Shown here: positions 22,999 to 31,339 of the stretch, piece after piece
Layout of the letters: the number at the start of each line of letters is the position of its first letter
How positions within the stretch are numbered: position 1 is the stretch's first letter
Origin: a virus
IMG/VR virus record: IMGVR_UViG_3300049203_000068
Coordinates: 1-64,000 of that record
Strand: one strand, 5' to 3'
Length of the DNA: 64,000 nt
The notes under the pieces: generated by a model
What the model was told of the DNA's origin: nothing
Seen by the model: the letters and a program-made list of their open reading frames with translations, nothing else
Database searches by the model: none
Program-made: the position numbers and the translations under genes

Positions 22999-23754
22999 TT
23001 ACGCGTCGAAGTAAATCAGGCGCATGAACTGTCCGGTCGCGGAAGCCGCCGCCTTCGTGGTATCAACCAGCACTGATCCGTTGATGACCATTGTGCCAAA
23101 CTCGTCGTTGATCATTCCAAGAGTTTCCAGCGGATCAAGTCGGCACTTAAATGCGTCCATCACAACGCGCTCAAAGTCGCCACTCACAGTACGCGCTGTG
23201 TTGTAACCATCAATGCGGATGTGCTTCTCCGGTGGCGCAGTCTTGAAGACTCCCACCTGACGGGAGGCGGCGTTCGTGTAGTCAGCGGTGATCGGTCCGG
23301 TCATCCCGGCCACGTCACTGAATACGATCACGCCAGAAGGATCAACGGTGTACTTGGTGCTGGTGATTGCAACGCCGTTGTCTTTAAGCGTCACCGCCGA
23401 AACCCTGCCGGTCGCTTTAAGCGCGTAACGCTCGCTAACAACTGGAGGCGCGGTCAACACTGCTTCGCCTGTGATAGCACCGCCGGAAATGGCCGCCGCG
23501 TCACCGTAACTTGCGACTTCAAAGTTTGCTTCCTTGAAGTCATCAACCGTGATCGTGATCGTAGCCGTCAGCTCGGTGATAATTCGAGCATCCGTAGTGC
23601 GATTGCCGGTGTACGACTCTTTGTGTGTCAGCGTGTCGGTTGAAAGACCAACCGAGGCGTCTGGGGCGTTGCCAAACCAAGCATAGTTAACGGGGTTGCC
23701 TGAACCATCACGTTCCGCGTGAAAGGCTGGGCCTTGACCTGAAAAAAGCGGCAA
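22999..23754 (-). CDS. major tail tube protein
   Basis: A 251-residue protein. It starts LFSGQG..., then has beta-rich segments (ITELTATITITVDDFKEANFEVASYG) typical of tail tube proteins. A middle insertion (about 90-165: APPVVSERYALKATGRVSAVTLKDNG...) may be an added Ig-like domain. It ends in DPLETLGMINDEFGTMVINGSV. Position before the chaperones supports the call. A shorter paralogue lies two genes upstream. Confidence 0.8.
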   Translation of the reverse strand: MPLFSGQGPAFHAERDGSGNPVNYAWFGNAPDASVGLSTDTLTHKESYTGNRTTDARIITELTATITITVDDFKEANFEVASYGDAAAISGGAITGEAVLTAPPVVSERYALKATGRVSAVTLKDNGVAITSTKYTVDPSGVIVFSDVAGMTGPITADYTNAASRQVGVFKTAPPEKHIRIDGYNTARTVSGDFERVVMDAFKCRLDPLETLGMINDEFGTMVINGSVLVDTTKAAASATGQFMRLIYFDA

Positions 23755-23769
23755 AATAGCACCTCCTGA

Positions 23770-24393
23770 TTAGTTAACGTAATGACGATAATTGGAAGCG
23801 CGTTGATGTCGCGCGATTTCTCGCTGACGCGCCGCTAAAACTTCCCTCTGCCCGATTGTCTGGCGTAGCGATTCGCTTTGATAATGCTCAAAAGTCTGCG
23901 CAATCAATATCGGCTGCTGACTCTCATACCACTCCACGGCTTGCGCTACTTGCTCACTGCTCCAGTTGTGAGCATAGAAGACGTGCTCTACAAACCCGGC
24001 CAGGTGAACAACTCTGCGACATTCACTCGTGATCGGGCCGATATCAAGCGCTCGCTCTCCCTCAGTTTTACACTCACCCCTGCGGTTGACGATTCTTCGC
24101 CCCTCTTCAACACACGTGCGCGGGCGTGCGCCAGGGCAGATAGCGGGCATCTGGAAATACTTACCAAAGTACTTCCGTTGAACTTCGCGGAAGTATTCAA
24201 TATCGGCGCCGCGAGTCGCTTCCGTCCACGGACGTTTTGCAACGAGAGAATGGACCGCTTCGGTTGCCGCGCCCCAAACATCACTGAATAGATCATCGGC
24301 GTTGGCAACGCGAACGAATGGATCGCCCTGATGTGATTCGGGTCGAAAAGTCCGGCCCTGCCTTATAGCCTCACTTAATCGCATCTTTTGCAA
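23770..24393 (-). CDS. hypothetical protein between two tail tube paralogues
   Basis: A 207-residue protein, rich in Arg and Gln, with five scattered cysteines (CPGARPRTC, ECK, EC). The C-terminus is helical and basic (AARQREIARHQRASNYRHYVN). Start overlaps the upstream paralogue gene by 23 bases. No family recognised. The same transcript position suggests a tail function. Confidence 0.55.
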   Translation of the reverse strand: MQKMRLSEAIRQGRTFRPESHQGDPFVRVANADDLFSDVWGAATEAVHSLVAKRPWTEATRGADIEYFREVQRKYFGKYFQMPAICPGARPRTCVEEGRRIVNRRGECKTEGERALDIGPITSECRRVVHLAGFVEHVFYAHNWSSEQVAQAVEWYESQQPILIAQTFEHYQSESLRQTIGQREVLAARQREIARHQRASNYRHYVN

Positions 24394-24967
24394 ATTCTCC
24401 CTTTAGTCGAAGTCCGGTCACTGACTCCCGGTAAGCCTTTTCTTTATCGAATCGCTCAATAACAAAGAACTTGCCGCGCTTGCCTTGATGGCGTTCGTCG
24501 CAACGCGCCTCAGCAGTAATTTTTACACTCGCAAATTCGTCGGAAATCAAGTCAAAGCTCTGTCCTGCCCTAGTAATGACGCGATGCAGTTCAAGCCGGA
24601 CTAATCGACCCCAGCCGACACCCTTCGCATCAGTAGTCGCCGTATCGATCCCGTCAAAGAACAGCGCATACTCAAAAGGCGCTGATTCACCGATATCGAA
24701 TGCCAGCACGTTATGGTTCGGGTAATGAGCACGAAGATCATCATCAGCAAGTGAAGTAAATTCATTCGTAGTCGATTGCCGGATCGTGGAGCCGCAAATA
24801 ACTTCCAGATTCACTTCGTCAAGTCGCTGGACGTAGAACTCAATCTCTCCCGTCAGGAAACTGACCGTAAACTTTGGGACATTACCAACGAAGCGCACAT
24901 CACCCATGTTGCCCTGAGCGTCTAATTTTGCCGCTCTAAGTTTTCCTTGCCCGCTATAAAGTTCCAT
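24371..24967 (-). CDS. second tail tube-like protein
   Basis: A 198-residue protein whose start (ELYSGQGKLRAAKLDAQGN...FVGNVPKFTVSF) aligns with that of the major tail tube protein (PLFSGQGPAFHAERDGSGN...WFGNAPDASVGL). The ends also correspond (LISDEFASVKITAEA versus MINDEFGTMVINGSV). It lacks the middle insertion. Probably a duplicated tube or tail-terminator-adjacent ring subunit. Confidence 0.6.
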   Translation of the reverse strand: MELYSGQGKLRAAKLDAQGNMGDVRFVGNVPKFTVSFLTGEIEFYVQRLDEVNLEVICGSTIRQSTTNEFTSLADDDLRAHYPNHNVLAFDIGESAPFEYALFFDGIDTATTDAKGVGWGRLVRLELHRVITRAGQSFDLISDEFASVKITAEARCDERHQGKRGKFFVIERFDKEKAYRESVTGLRLKGEFAKDAIK

Positions 24968-24970
24968 ACA

Positions 24971-25549
24971 TCAGGTTCCTTCCAATGGCTCAATAAGCCT
25001 TAAAGTCAATAACATCTCCGCAACGTGGACCAGGACCATACCAAACGCGTCAGGAGCAAATGAAGGCATCTGTACTTTGTCATGTCCCTCAATAAATTCT
25101 GCCGGCCCTGCTTTCATGTTCACCACCGTCGCAAATCCTAACTTTGGAGCGCTATTGATCGTTGTCCTGATCAACTCTACGTTTGTTGACGCTACGTTTT
25201 CGCTGCCTTCACCCATTTGGTAGAAGTACGTCAACCGAAACCGTCTCGTGATTCGATTCCTACCCCGCGCCTGCGTCAAAGATCGGACAGCATCTTCCGG
25301 CGGTGGTGTCTGACTGAACGATTCTTCGGAAATCATCAGGCAGTTAATGCGCTGAATCGTTCCACCACCTTCGATTGAGACCGTATCGAGATCCGACCTC
25401 AGGTTCGACGGGTCTTCACCGCTATCCGCTCGGAATGCAAAAGCTAATTGGTCAATGATCTTTGCCTTCTTCGTTCCCGAAGTGGCGATTACAGGAGTCA
25501 ATAAAGTCGCGAGCTGCGTCTTAATCTCATTTGCTGTCGGCGGCGGCAT
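24971..25549 (-). CDS. tail terminator / completion-like protein
   Basis: A 192-residue protein in the usual place of a tail terminator between HK97 gp10-like and tail tube genes. An N-terminal helix (ANEIKTQLATLLTPVI) is followed by mixed beta structure (RFRLTYFYQMGEG...AEMLLTLRLIEPLEG). Assignment from position and pattern only. Confidence 0.5.
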   Translation of the reverse strand: MPPPTANEIKTQLATLLTPVIATSGTKKAKIIDQLAFAFRADSGEDPSNLRSDLDTVSIEGGGTIQRINCLMISEESFSQTPPPEDAVRSLTQARGRNRITRRFRLTYFYQMGEGSENVASTNVELIRTTINSAPKLGFATVVNMKAGPAEFIEGHDKVQMPSFAPDAFGMVLVHVAEMLLTLRLIEPLEGT

Positions 25550-25667
25550 ACGTGCTATTCTGTTCCGGGACGGCCACTCCGGGTGGAAACACTTCCCGTT
25601 TCGAGTTACGGGCCACAGCGGGTTGGCCGCTGGGTGACAACAAGTTCCTTGGCTCCGACCGTCCCAT
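25527..25667 (-). CDS. small Pro/Ser-rich protein (46 aa)
   Basis: Fills the gap between two connector genes. ATG shares its A with the upstream TGA (TGATG), and the end overlaps the next gene by 23 bases. The frame is fully open, but composition is low-complexity (REVFPPGVAVPEQ). Function unknown. Confidence 0.4.
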   Translation of the reverse strand: MGRSEPRNLLSPSGQPAVARNSKREVFPPGVAVPEQNSTYAAADSK

Positions 25668-26101
25668 CACGCCCTTGTCAGGTTTTGAGCAAACTCGCGC
25701 ACCTTCAATAAATGAATATCCCGAATCTCACCACGTGACTCTGCCAGTGCAATCCGAGCAAATCTTCGGGCAGCCATGCCAGGACGTTTGCCATACTTGT
25801 ATCCGCGCGGTGCTGGCTGGCCTGTCGTTGAACCTCTTCGACCAGTCCCGTATTCACCAAAGATCATGTAGAAAGCAGTCGGGAAGAGACGGTAGATCTT
25901 CTTTAACCCTTCGGTCACAAACTCTTCCTGCAAAGATCGTAATCCTGCGCCGGTGCGATAGAAGCGTGCGCGTATGCTGCTCTCAACATGACGGCGCAAG
26001 ATTGGCGCAGAGTCTTGGAGCGCTTCATCTCGCGCCCTTTCCAGATCGCTCTGGTAATGCGTGAACACTCGGCCAAGTTTTAGCGTTACCAGATCGCTCA
26101 A
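25667..26101 (-). CDS. HK97 gp10-like head-tail joining protein
   Basis: A 144-residue protein. A long N-terminal helix is followed by FYMIFGEYGTGRRG...GYKYGKRPGMAARRFARIAL, the typical loop and terminal helix of the HK97 gp10 family (putative tail completion/neck). Stop and start overlap neighbours. Confidence 0.7.
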   Translation of the reverse strand: MSDLVTLKLGRVFTHYQSDLERARDEALQDSAPILRRHVESSIRARFYRTGAGLRSLQEEFVTEGLKKIYRLFPTAFYMIFGEYGTGRRGSTTGQPAPRGYKYGKRPGMAARRFARIALAESRGEIRDIHLLKVREFAQNLTRA

Positions 26102-26334
26102 CTTAGAACCTTTCTTGCCTGCGCTTTATTTCGAGCGAGCTTTCTGACGATGATGTCATCCTTAACCCCGGACGCACTGAAACGCTCAATTGTGCGCGCG
26201 TCGTCAACAAGCACGATTCGCATGTCGGTCTTACGCACGACGCGATCTGATTGCGCGCGTTGCTGTGTAGCCTTGGTCGCCATTACAACTCCGCTCAAAC
26301 CAATCAATCCCGCAATGAAACCTCGTCGATTCAC
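26098..26334 (-). CDS. small connector-module protein with Tat-like N-terminus
   Basis: A 78-residue protein overlapping both neighbours by 4 bases. The N-terminus NRRGFIAGLIGLSGVVMAT looks like a twin-arginine signal or membrane anchor, which is unexpected in a head-tail connector cluster. The rest is basic. It could be a membrane-associated accessory; no family recognised. Confidence 0.5.
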   Translation of the reverse strand: MNRRGFIAGLIGLSGVVMATKATQQRAQSDRVVRKTDMRIVLVDDARTIERFSASGVKDDIIVRKLARNKAQARKVLS

Positions 26335-26690
26335 GCCAACTGCTCCCCTATCGCCTGCACCTTAAATTCGTAACTGGGCACGCTGCCGGTAAATGAGTCT
26401 TTACCGATTATCTTATAGTTCATTCCTTTAATTCTGACTGCGGTCATTGTCTTGAGGTGCGTTAACCGATCACCTTGAAGATCTTCCACAAACAGCTTGA
26501 AATATCTTGGCCCAGCTTCAATGTCCTGATATTCATGACGACCCAAATCCCAGTTAGTTGTTAACGTTGCGAGCGTCGTATATGGACCATTCCCTTTCAG
26601 TAGCAATAAGGTGTCTGTGCCAACGAATAGCTGGCGGCTAACGTTATGCCCTGCCGCCCTTGCGGTTGCCACGTCACTAGGAAACGTCAT
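26331..26690 (-). CDS. head closure/stopper-like protein
   Basis: A 119-residue beta-rich protein (TLATLTTNWDLGRHEYQDIEAG...IKGMNYKIIGKDSFTG...YEFKVQAIG) located after the connector adaptor. The size and the ending fit small neck proteins of siphoviruses. Call from position and size. Confidence 0.5.
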   Translation of the reverse strand: MTFPSDVATARAAGHNVSRQLFVGTDTLLLLKGNGPYTTLATLTTNWDLGRHEYQDIEAGPRYFKLFVEDLQGDRLTHLKTMTAVRIKGMNYKIIGKDSFTGSVPSYEFKVQAIGEQLA

Positions 26691-27217
26691 GCCCTCACCA
26701 CGCTTATCTCTCGCCTGAATGGCCGGAAACTATTCGCGATCTCAATACACCGCTTATACATCTGAGAGATCTCCGGTTCACCGTCCGCGTCTATAAACTG
26801 GCTGGACTTCCTGGCTTTCAGTAACCAGCATGCGTGCGCGGCACGTTCGATGTCGTAGACATTATATTCCGCTCCCACTATTCGCGGGTTAAACCTCGCT
26901 GTCCCGATCTCGCGCCATGTCAATTGCGGATTGCTCGTGCCCTCCCCAATTAAGGCGCCTGAGTATATCGGCCAATCGTTTGCGATAAGCTCCGTGGCCT
27001 GAGAGGTTCCGGGTTGCTCGACCTGATAAGCGTGGCCATTGCCGACCACTACCACGCTCCCCGCAACATAGGCGGTATTGATGGCCCACCTACTCGCGAG
27101 TTTGGCTCGATCAATCTCAGTTTCTATCTCCGTAGAGGTTAATGTTGGAGCCACCGCAGATTGAACCAGCGTGTTGACGATTGTGATGGCGTCACTCCTG
27201 TCAGAAGCGTCAGACAT
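26687..27217 (-). CDS. head-tail connector (adaptor) protein
   Basis: A 176-residue protein. N-terminal helices and an inserted beta segment (AINTAYVAGSVVVVGNGHAYQVEQPG), which is a chitin-binding/carbohydrate-like 'YxxGDVV' insertion. A C-terminal helix YDIERAAHACWLLKA...YKRCIEIAN follows, resembling adaptor proteins. Position next to the decoration genes supports the call. Confidence 0.55.
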   Translation of the reverse strand: MSDASDRSDAITIVNTLVQSAVAPTLTSTEIETEIDRAKLASRWAINTAYVAGSVVVVGNGHAYQVEQPGTSQATELIANDWPIYSGALIGEGTSNPQLTWREIGTARFNPRIVGAEYNVYDIERAAHACWLLKARKSSQFIDADGEPEISQMYKRCIEIANSFRPFRREISVVRA

Positions 27218-27226
27218 TAATTACCT

Positions 27227-27613
27227 TTATGTCCCGATCGCGACCCATGCAATCTTCACGTTGTCGGTGAAATCGGTCGCGGCTATCGGGGTAACATCAT
27301 TAACCGCAGTGGGCTTGTAAGTGGTGATTAGGATTGAGCCAGCCGCGGGAGTGCCGGCCTGATCACCGATCGAGCCTGCGCAGAATAATTGATTGACTGT
27401 CGGTGCTCCGCCAAAGGCAACAATTACCGCGACCACCGTTGCAAGGCCAGTAACTACAGTATCTGACGCCGCAACTTGCGTATGTACACCGCGAGCAATC
27501 TTGTAACCAGCACCAACGCCCTGCGTAAGAAGTTCAAGTTGCGCTTTTGTCAGGTTGGTTAGCTTGGTAGCCGCTTCAGACTGCGCTTGATCGGATTCCG
27601 GGTTATAGGACAT
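27227..27613 (-). CDS. capsid-associated structural protein
   Basis: A 128-residue protein with a helical N-terminus (SDQAQSEAATKLTNLTKAQ) and a beta-rich Ala/Gly/Val domain (SDTVVTGLATVVAVIVAFGG...GSILITTYKPT...NVKIAWVAIGT), the composition of virion decoration proteins. Starts one base after the previous stop region. Confidence 0.5.
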   Translation of the reverse strand: MSYNPESDQAQSEAATKLTNLTKAQLELLTQGVGAGYKIARGVHTQVAASDTVVTGLATVVAVIVAFGGAPTVNQLFCAGSIGDQAGTPAAGSILITTYKPTAVNDVTPIAATDFTDNVKIAWVAIGT

Positions 27614-28105
27614 TTATTTCTCCTTTAGCGCGTCTTCAATGGCTCCAAATCGCTTTTCGCCAATGTCGGGTACGTCTTTGTACCAGCCCTCTCCCCTGGC
27701 GACGAGTTTGCGCACCTTTGCATAGGTGCCATAACCAGCCGCATCTAGCGCAGAGCGCGAAGGAAAGTCATCAGGTAGTGGACCACGCAGAGTCATATTT
27801 AGATCATCGTCGTCATCTGCCTTATGTTCCAATTCAGCCAGCGGCAACGCCATTTCTGGCATTAAGCCCGTGACGGTTTCTGGCCTGATCGGCTTATGCA
27901 CGTTCTCGCCTTCCAGCGAGACGATCGGTACTTCCATTGTGTACTCCCCAGATGCCACGGCCTCCTTAGCGTCCACCGGAAATACATCCTGATGGGATCC
28001 GTCAGACTTGTGGTAGATCCGCACTTGCTGTGGCGCTGGTGAATCTTTGATTACCTGTCGGGTTGACGTGACCTTGTTAGTTGTTGCCACTACTTCCTTT
28101 GCCAT
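27614..28105 (-). CDS. virion-module protein with C-terminal helical hairpin
   Basis: A 163-residue protein. ATG 28105 follows AAGGAG at eight bases; an upstream ATG at 28138 lacks this. The N-terminal half is beta/polar, with an acidic DDDDD stretch (about 112-116). The end (RSALDAAGYGTYAKVRKLV...DVPDIGEKRFGAIEDALK) looks like two helix-hairpin-helix units, common in head-tail region proteins. Function unknown. Confidence 0.55.
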   Translation of the reverse strand: MAKEVVATTNKVTSTRQVIKDSPAPQQVRIYHKSDGSHQDVFPVDAKEAVASGEYTMEVPIVSLEGENVHKPIRPETVTGLMPEMALPLAELEHKADDDDDLNMTLRGPLPDDFPSRSALDAAGYGTYAKVRKLVARGEGWYKDVPDIGEKRFGAIEDALKEK

Positions 28106-28172
28106 CCGAACTTCTCCTTTTTCTGAAACCCAAAACAACTAAAGGGGCTTGACTGCTGGTTACGGCGCCGGG

Positions 28173-28640
28173 CTATTCCTTTGCAACAAATGCCGTGAAG
28201 TTGATCCCGGTGGCGATCGCGCCCGTCACGACTGTAAAGCCGCGGATATAGCGATAGTAGACGTTGTTTCGTTCGTTAGTGAACGGCAGCACGTAGCGTC
28301 CGGCGGCATCATCAACATCAACTCCTGATCCGGCATAGGCAGCTCCGATGGTTGAGCCGTCACCCACTGGAAGTGCGGCCAGGATCACGATGTCTGAGGC
28401 AAACGTTGCGCTATTACTACCCTGAATTAACAGATCGTAGCGTTCGTCTCCAGAGGCGATCTCCAGTGCGCTAATGTCCATCACGCATTTTCCGCAGAAG
28501 CGGCCGGTGCCGACATCAAGAACTTTGGCAGATCCGCCGACGCCCCATGCGGCATCAGCGGCAACGAGACCTGTGTCTTTCATTTCCAAGTCTGCGTCAT
28601 ACGTGTAAGACTCGCGGTGTTTTGCAGCGGTGTAAGTCAT
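28173..28640 (-). CDS. capsid cement/decoration protein (Bbp16-like pattern)
   Basis: A 155-residue beta-rich protein directly downstream of the major capsid gene. The pattern VLDVGTGRFCGKCVMDISALEIASGDERYDLLIQGSNS..., and the ending YYRYIRGFTVVTGAIATGINFTAFV, fits Bbp16-type cement proteins that bind the capsid surface. Confidence 0.65.
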   Translation of the reverse strand: MTYTAAKHRESYTYDADLEMKDTGLVAADAAWGVGGSAKVLDVGTGRFCGKCVMDISALEIASGDERYDLLIQGSNSATFASDIVILAALPVGDGSTIGAAYAGSGVDVDDAAGRYVLPFTNERNNVYYRYIRGFTVVTGAIATGINFTAFVAKE

Positions 28641-28666
28641 ATCGTTTTCTCTCCTATGCAGCCGCC

Positions 28667-29593
28667 TTACGCGGTAACTGCGGCATTGCTAATTGACCAC
28701 AGACGCGCAGCAGCGCGCGGATGAAACAGCGCGATTCCTGCGTACCACTCGACTCGCGTTCGCTTTACTGGCTGCGTTTGCAGTTCACCAAGATCGCGCA
28801 CGCTCATCACTCCACTTTGAATGCCCTGTAGCATTCCTTCCATGAACGACACAACATAGATCGAAGTCGCAGTGGCAGTGCCTGAGGTTGCCGCCTCTGT
28901 GAACGGAAGGATTTCGTTGCCGGCGTTGTCCTGCTCGATGATTAAAATCGGTAAGTCGTTGTATTGCGTCACGCGACGGCCAAACGCATCTACTGTGTAG
29001 GTGATATTTCCGCTAACGGTTTCGGTACGAGCGGCCGCTGTAAGCAACCGGCGCATCGTCTTGTTCATGATCAAGTGCGTCGGGTTGTCTACCGCATCAA
29101 TCGCCTCATCCAACTTAGCTAGGCTCAGCGGCGTGCCGTTCGCGGTGGCGCCGGCAGCGATCTTTTGCGTGCCCGTGAGCCTTACTTGCAGCCCGTCGTA
29201 CAGCCGCGGATCGACGGTGGAGTCGCCCTTGATGATTGCCTGCGACCAACGCAGCGCAAGTGCTTTGGTTTTCATTGCCTCCTGCACGGCGCGTTGATCC
29301 TGGCCCATCGTTTCGAGGATGAACACATCGACGTCGAGATCACCACCCGCAATTACTAGAGGCTCAGTGACGGGATTGATTACGCCGGTAGACTCCGTGT
29401 AGGCTTCATTAACGCCGCGAAAGCCAATACCGGGCAAAGTCTCTTCGCGGTTGTATTGAAGGGCATTACCGGCAATAGTGTCGAAGGGGAGCGTTCGCAG
29501 GATGTCCGAGCTCGCTGCAAACAGTTCAATAATCGCGCTGCGCTTGACTTCTCCTGAGTGGAGTTTCGCAGCTTCTACGAGCGTCAGTGCCAT
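28667..29593 (-). CDS. major capsid protein
   Basis: A 308-residue HK97-fold-type protein after the scaffold gene. N-terminal helix, then beta strand, E-loop and spine helix (ETMGQDQRAVQEAMKTKALALRWSQAIIKGD), P-domain and the closing ALFHPRAAARLWSISNAAV. Position between scaffold and cement protein is canonical. Confidence 0.85.
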   Translation of the reverse strand: MALTLVEAAKLHSGEVKRSAIIELFAASSDILRTLPFDTIAGNALQYNREETLPGIGFRGVNEAYTESTGVINPVTEPLVIAGGDLDVDVFILETMGQDQRAVQEAMKTKALALRWSQAIIKGDSTVDPRLYDGLQVRLTGTQKIAAGATANGTPLSLAKLDEAIDAVDNPTHLIMNKTMRRLLTAAARTETVSGNITYTVDAFGRRVTQYNDLPILIIEQDNAGNEILPFTEAATSGTATATSIYVVSFMEGMLQGIQSGVMSVRDLGELQTQPVKRTRVEWYAGIALFHPRAAARLWSISNAAVTA

Positions 29594-29632
29594 AAGGTCT
29601 CCTGATTAGCGCCCGCCGTAGAAATTTATTAC

Positions 29633-30391
29633 CTAAGCAGCGGCTGATTGCTTATTGGCCGCTTTCAGGCGTTCCACGGGCGAAAGCTTGGATAGATCGG
29701 CTCCCTGAACCGAGCGCCCGTCATGAGTGGCCCCACCACCGCCGACTGTGTTTGCATCAAAAGCCCTGAGATAGTCTTCTGACACCTTCATTTCCTCAAC
29801 CAACTGCTCGATCGTCATTGGCGTGCCTTGCGCATCCCCAATGCGCGGGTTGCCCTTCTCATCAATTACCTTAGCGGTAAACTTCCCGTCTTCGTTGAAC
29901 ACCTTAACCCTGGCCTTAACGTGCGGCTCAAGAAGTTTCACCGCCTTTGTATGCTTCGACAGCGCCGAAACGACTTCCGCGTCAACCAACTTGGCTTCAA
30001 GAGCACTGGAGAGCGATTTAATACTTGTTTCGCGCTCTTCGATTTCTTTTTGGTGCTTATCAAGTAGCTGCTTTTCACGTTGGGCAGCTTGGTCCTTTAA
30101 CTGCTGCTCCAATACTTGCCACTGGCCTTTGCCTTCGAGTGCAGCTCGCTCAGCGGCCTCATGAGCTTCCATCAGTTCGGCGTATTTCGCCGGATCGATG
30201 CCGCTGTATCCGGCCAGATCATCTTTTGCCTTTTTAAGATCCGCGAGCACCTTGTCGCGGTTCTGTTTTAGCCCCGCGACTTCTGAAGGAGTCTCAAACT
30301 CAAAAGTGTACTTGCCGTCCTTTTCAGCGCACAGCTTCTGTTGCGCCACGGGTAGGGCGTCAAACTGTTCTTTTGTGTATTCGATTAGCAT
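29633..30391 (-). CDS. scaffolding protein from internal start
   Basis: Internal in-frame ATG at 30391 is preceded by AAAGGAAG five bases upstream, much better than expected by chance. It gives a 252-residue protein beginning MLIEYTKEQFDAL with the scaffold-type coiled coil and C-terminus. This parallels lambda, where scaffold Nu3 is made from a start inside gene C. Confidence 0.65.
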   Translation of the reverse strand: MLIEYTKEQFDALPVAQQKLCAEKDGKYTFEFETPSEVAGLKQNRDKVLADLKKAKDDLAGYSGIDPAKYAELMEAHEAAERAALEGKGQWQVLEQQLKDQAAQREKQLLDKHQKEIEERETSIKSLSSALEAKLVDAEVVSALSKHTKAVKLLEPHVKARVKVFNEDGKFTAKVIDEKGNPRIGDAQGTPMTIEQLVEEMKVSEDYLRAFDANTVGGGGATHDGRSVQGADLSKLSPVERLKAANKQSAAA

Positions 30392-30853
30392 TGGCTTCCT
30401 TTGCTGTTGTGACTCGGCCTCACCGAGATCTCGTGAACGGAAAATATCTATAGCATCTTTCGGATCTTTAAGTTTGTGGACACGCGCCCCGCGCTTAGCT
30501 AACTCGCCCTGAATCTCGCGAAAGACCGTGAACATCCCCTTGGTCATCGACTCCTGACCGGGTAGTCGCATCTCAAACGGATGATGAAGTGTCAGAATAT
30601 CCGCGTCTAATGGCTTGTCAGGATTTGCACGCAGCCACTTTCTGAGTGCTCGCGCCATCTGCACGCCTTCAATGATCCAATCCCCTTGATCGTCAAACCA
30701 CTTACTCGCAAAGTCACTTGATTCGCTCCAGCCGAGATGCTCAACGTCATGACTACATCGAAGAGTTTTGATTCCGAGTTCATCTCTTAGTTTCTCGGAT
30801 AAGGTTGATTTGCCAGCCCTTGGACCTCCGATGATGATGATCCGACGTGACAT
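29633..30853 (-). CDS. P-loop kinase-like domain fused in frame to scaffold protein
   Basis: A 406-residue reading frame. Residues 1-150: a nucleotide-kinase-like fold with Walker A GGPRAGKST (9-17), DWIIEGVQMARALRKW and DADILTLHHPFEMRL. Residues 155-406: a phage capsid scaffold pattern (EYTKEQFDALP..., Lys/Glu-rich coiled coil 200-290, C-terminal SPVERLKAANKQSAAA). A second start with a strong ribosome site at 30391 suggests the scaffold is also made alone. The kinase domain may act during capsid assembly, or may be an independent enzyme trapped in this frame. Confidence 0.7.
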   Translation of the reverse strand: MSRRIIIIGGPRAGKSTLSEKLRDELGIKTLRCSHDVEHLGWSESSDFASKWFDDQGDWIIEGVQMARALRKWLRANPDKPLDADILTLHHPFEMRLPGQESMTKGMFTVFREIQGELAKRGARVHKLKDPKDAIDIFRSRDLGEAESQQQRKPMLIEYTKEQFDALPVAQQKLCAEKDGKYTFEFETPSEVAGLKQNRDKVLADLKKAKDDLAGYSGIDPAKYAELMEAHEAAERAALEGKGQWQVLEQQLKDQAAQREKQLLDKHQKEIEERETSIKSLSSALEAKLVDAEVVSALSKHTKAVKLLEPHVKARVKVFNEDGKFTAKVIDEKGNPRIGDAQGTPMTIEQLVEEMKVSEDYLRAFDANTVGGGGATHDGRSVQGADLSKLSPVERLKAANKQSAAA

Positions 30854-30856
30854 GCA

Positions 30857-31339
30857 TCATCCCCGCGGCCCTGCATAAGGCTGATTTTCGGTCGGAGAAA
30901 CACCCCGCACAGAATGGCCTTCCAGAACGAGGCGAGTTAAATCCTGTGTAACCGACTCGCATCGCTCTTCGATCTGCTTTAGCGTGGCGTTGTTGAACTT
31001 CTGCGCCTCGCTTTCAGGCACAAGCAGCCTAAGCATGTCGCGGGCGTAGTCCGAAAGTGGGGCGACAAACAAGTGCATCAACTCGTGAACCAAACCCTCA
31101 CGCTTAAATTCTTCTGTTTGATCAAGCCAAGAAGCATAAACATTCATCCGCGCCCATCTGTAATCATAGTGAGCCGTAATATCTGCCACTGTTGAGGCGT
31201 TGGCGGTATCGCCCGCGCACCATGCGACCCAAACATGTGAGCACCAGTCAGGCACGAGGTGGTTTAGATCGTTCAAAAAGCGCTCAAGCTCAGGCCGCAC
31301 TACTGCGGGTGTCTCATCGTAGAGTCGGATTTTTGTCAT
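30857..31339 (-). CDS. metalloprotease-like protein (HExxH)
   Basis: A 160-residue protein with VHELMH at 84-89, a zinc-metallopeptidase motif (His85, Glu86, His89); the third ligand would lie in the following helix. ATG overlaps the portal stop. It lies between portal and scaffold/capsid genes, the usual location of the prohead protease, but no serine/ClpP-type protease is visible here. It may process the capsid, or be an unrelated inserted enzyme. Confidence 0.6.
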   Translation of the reverse strand: MTKIRLYDETPAVVRPELERFLNDLNHLVPDWCSHVWVAWCAGDTANASTVADITAHYDYRWARMNVYASWLDQTEEFKREGLVHELMHLFVAPLSDYARDMLRLLVPESEAQKFNNATLKQIEERCESVTQDLTRLVLEGHSVRGVSPTENQPYAGPRG

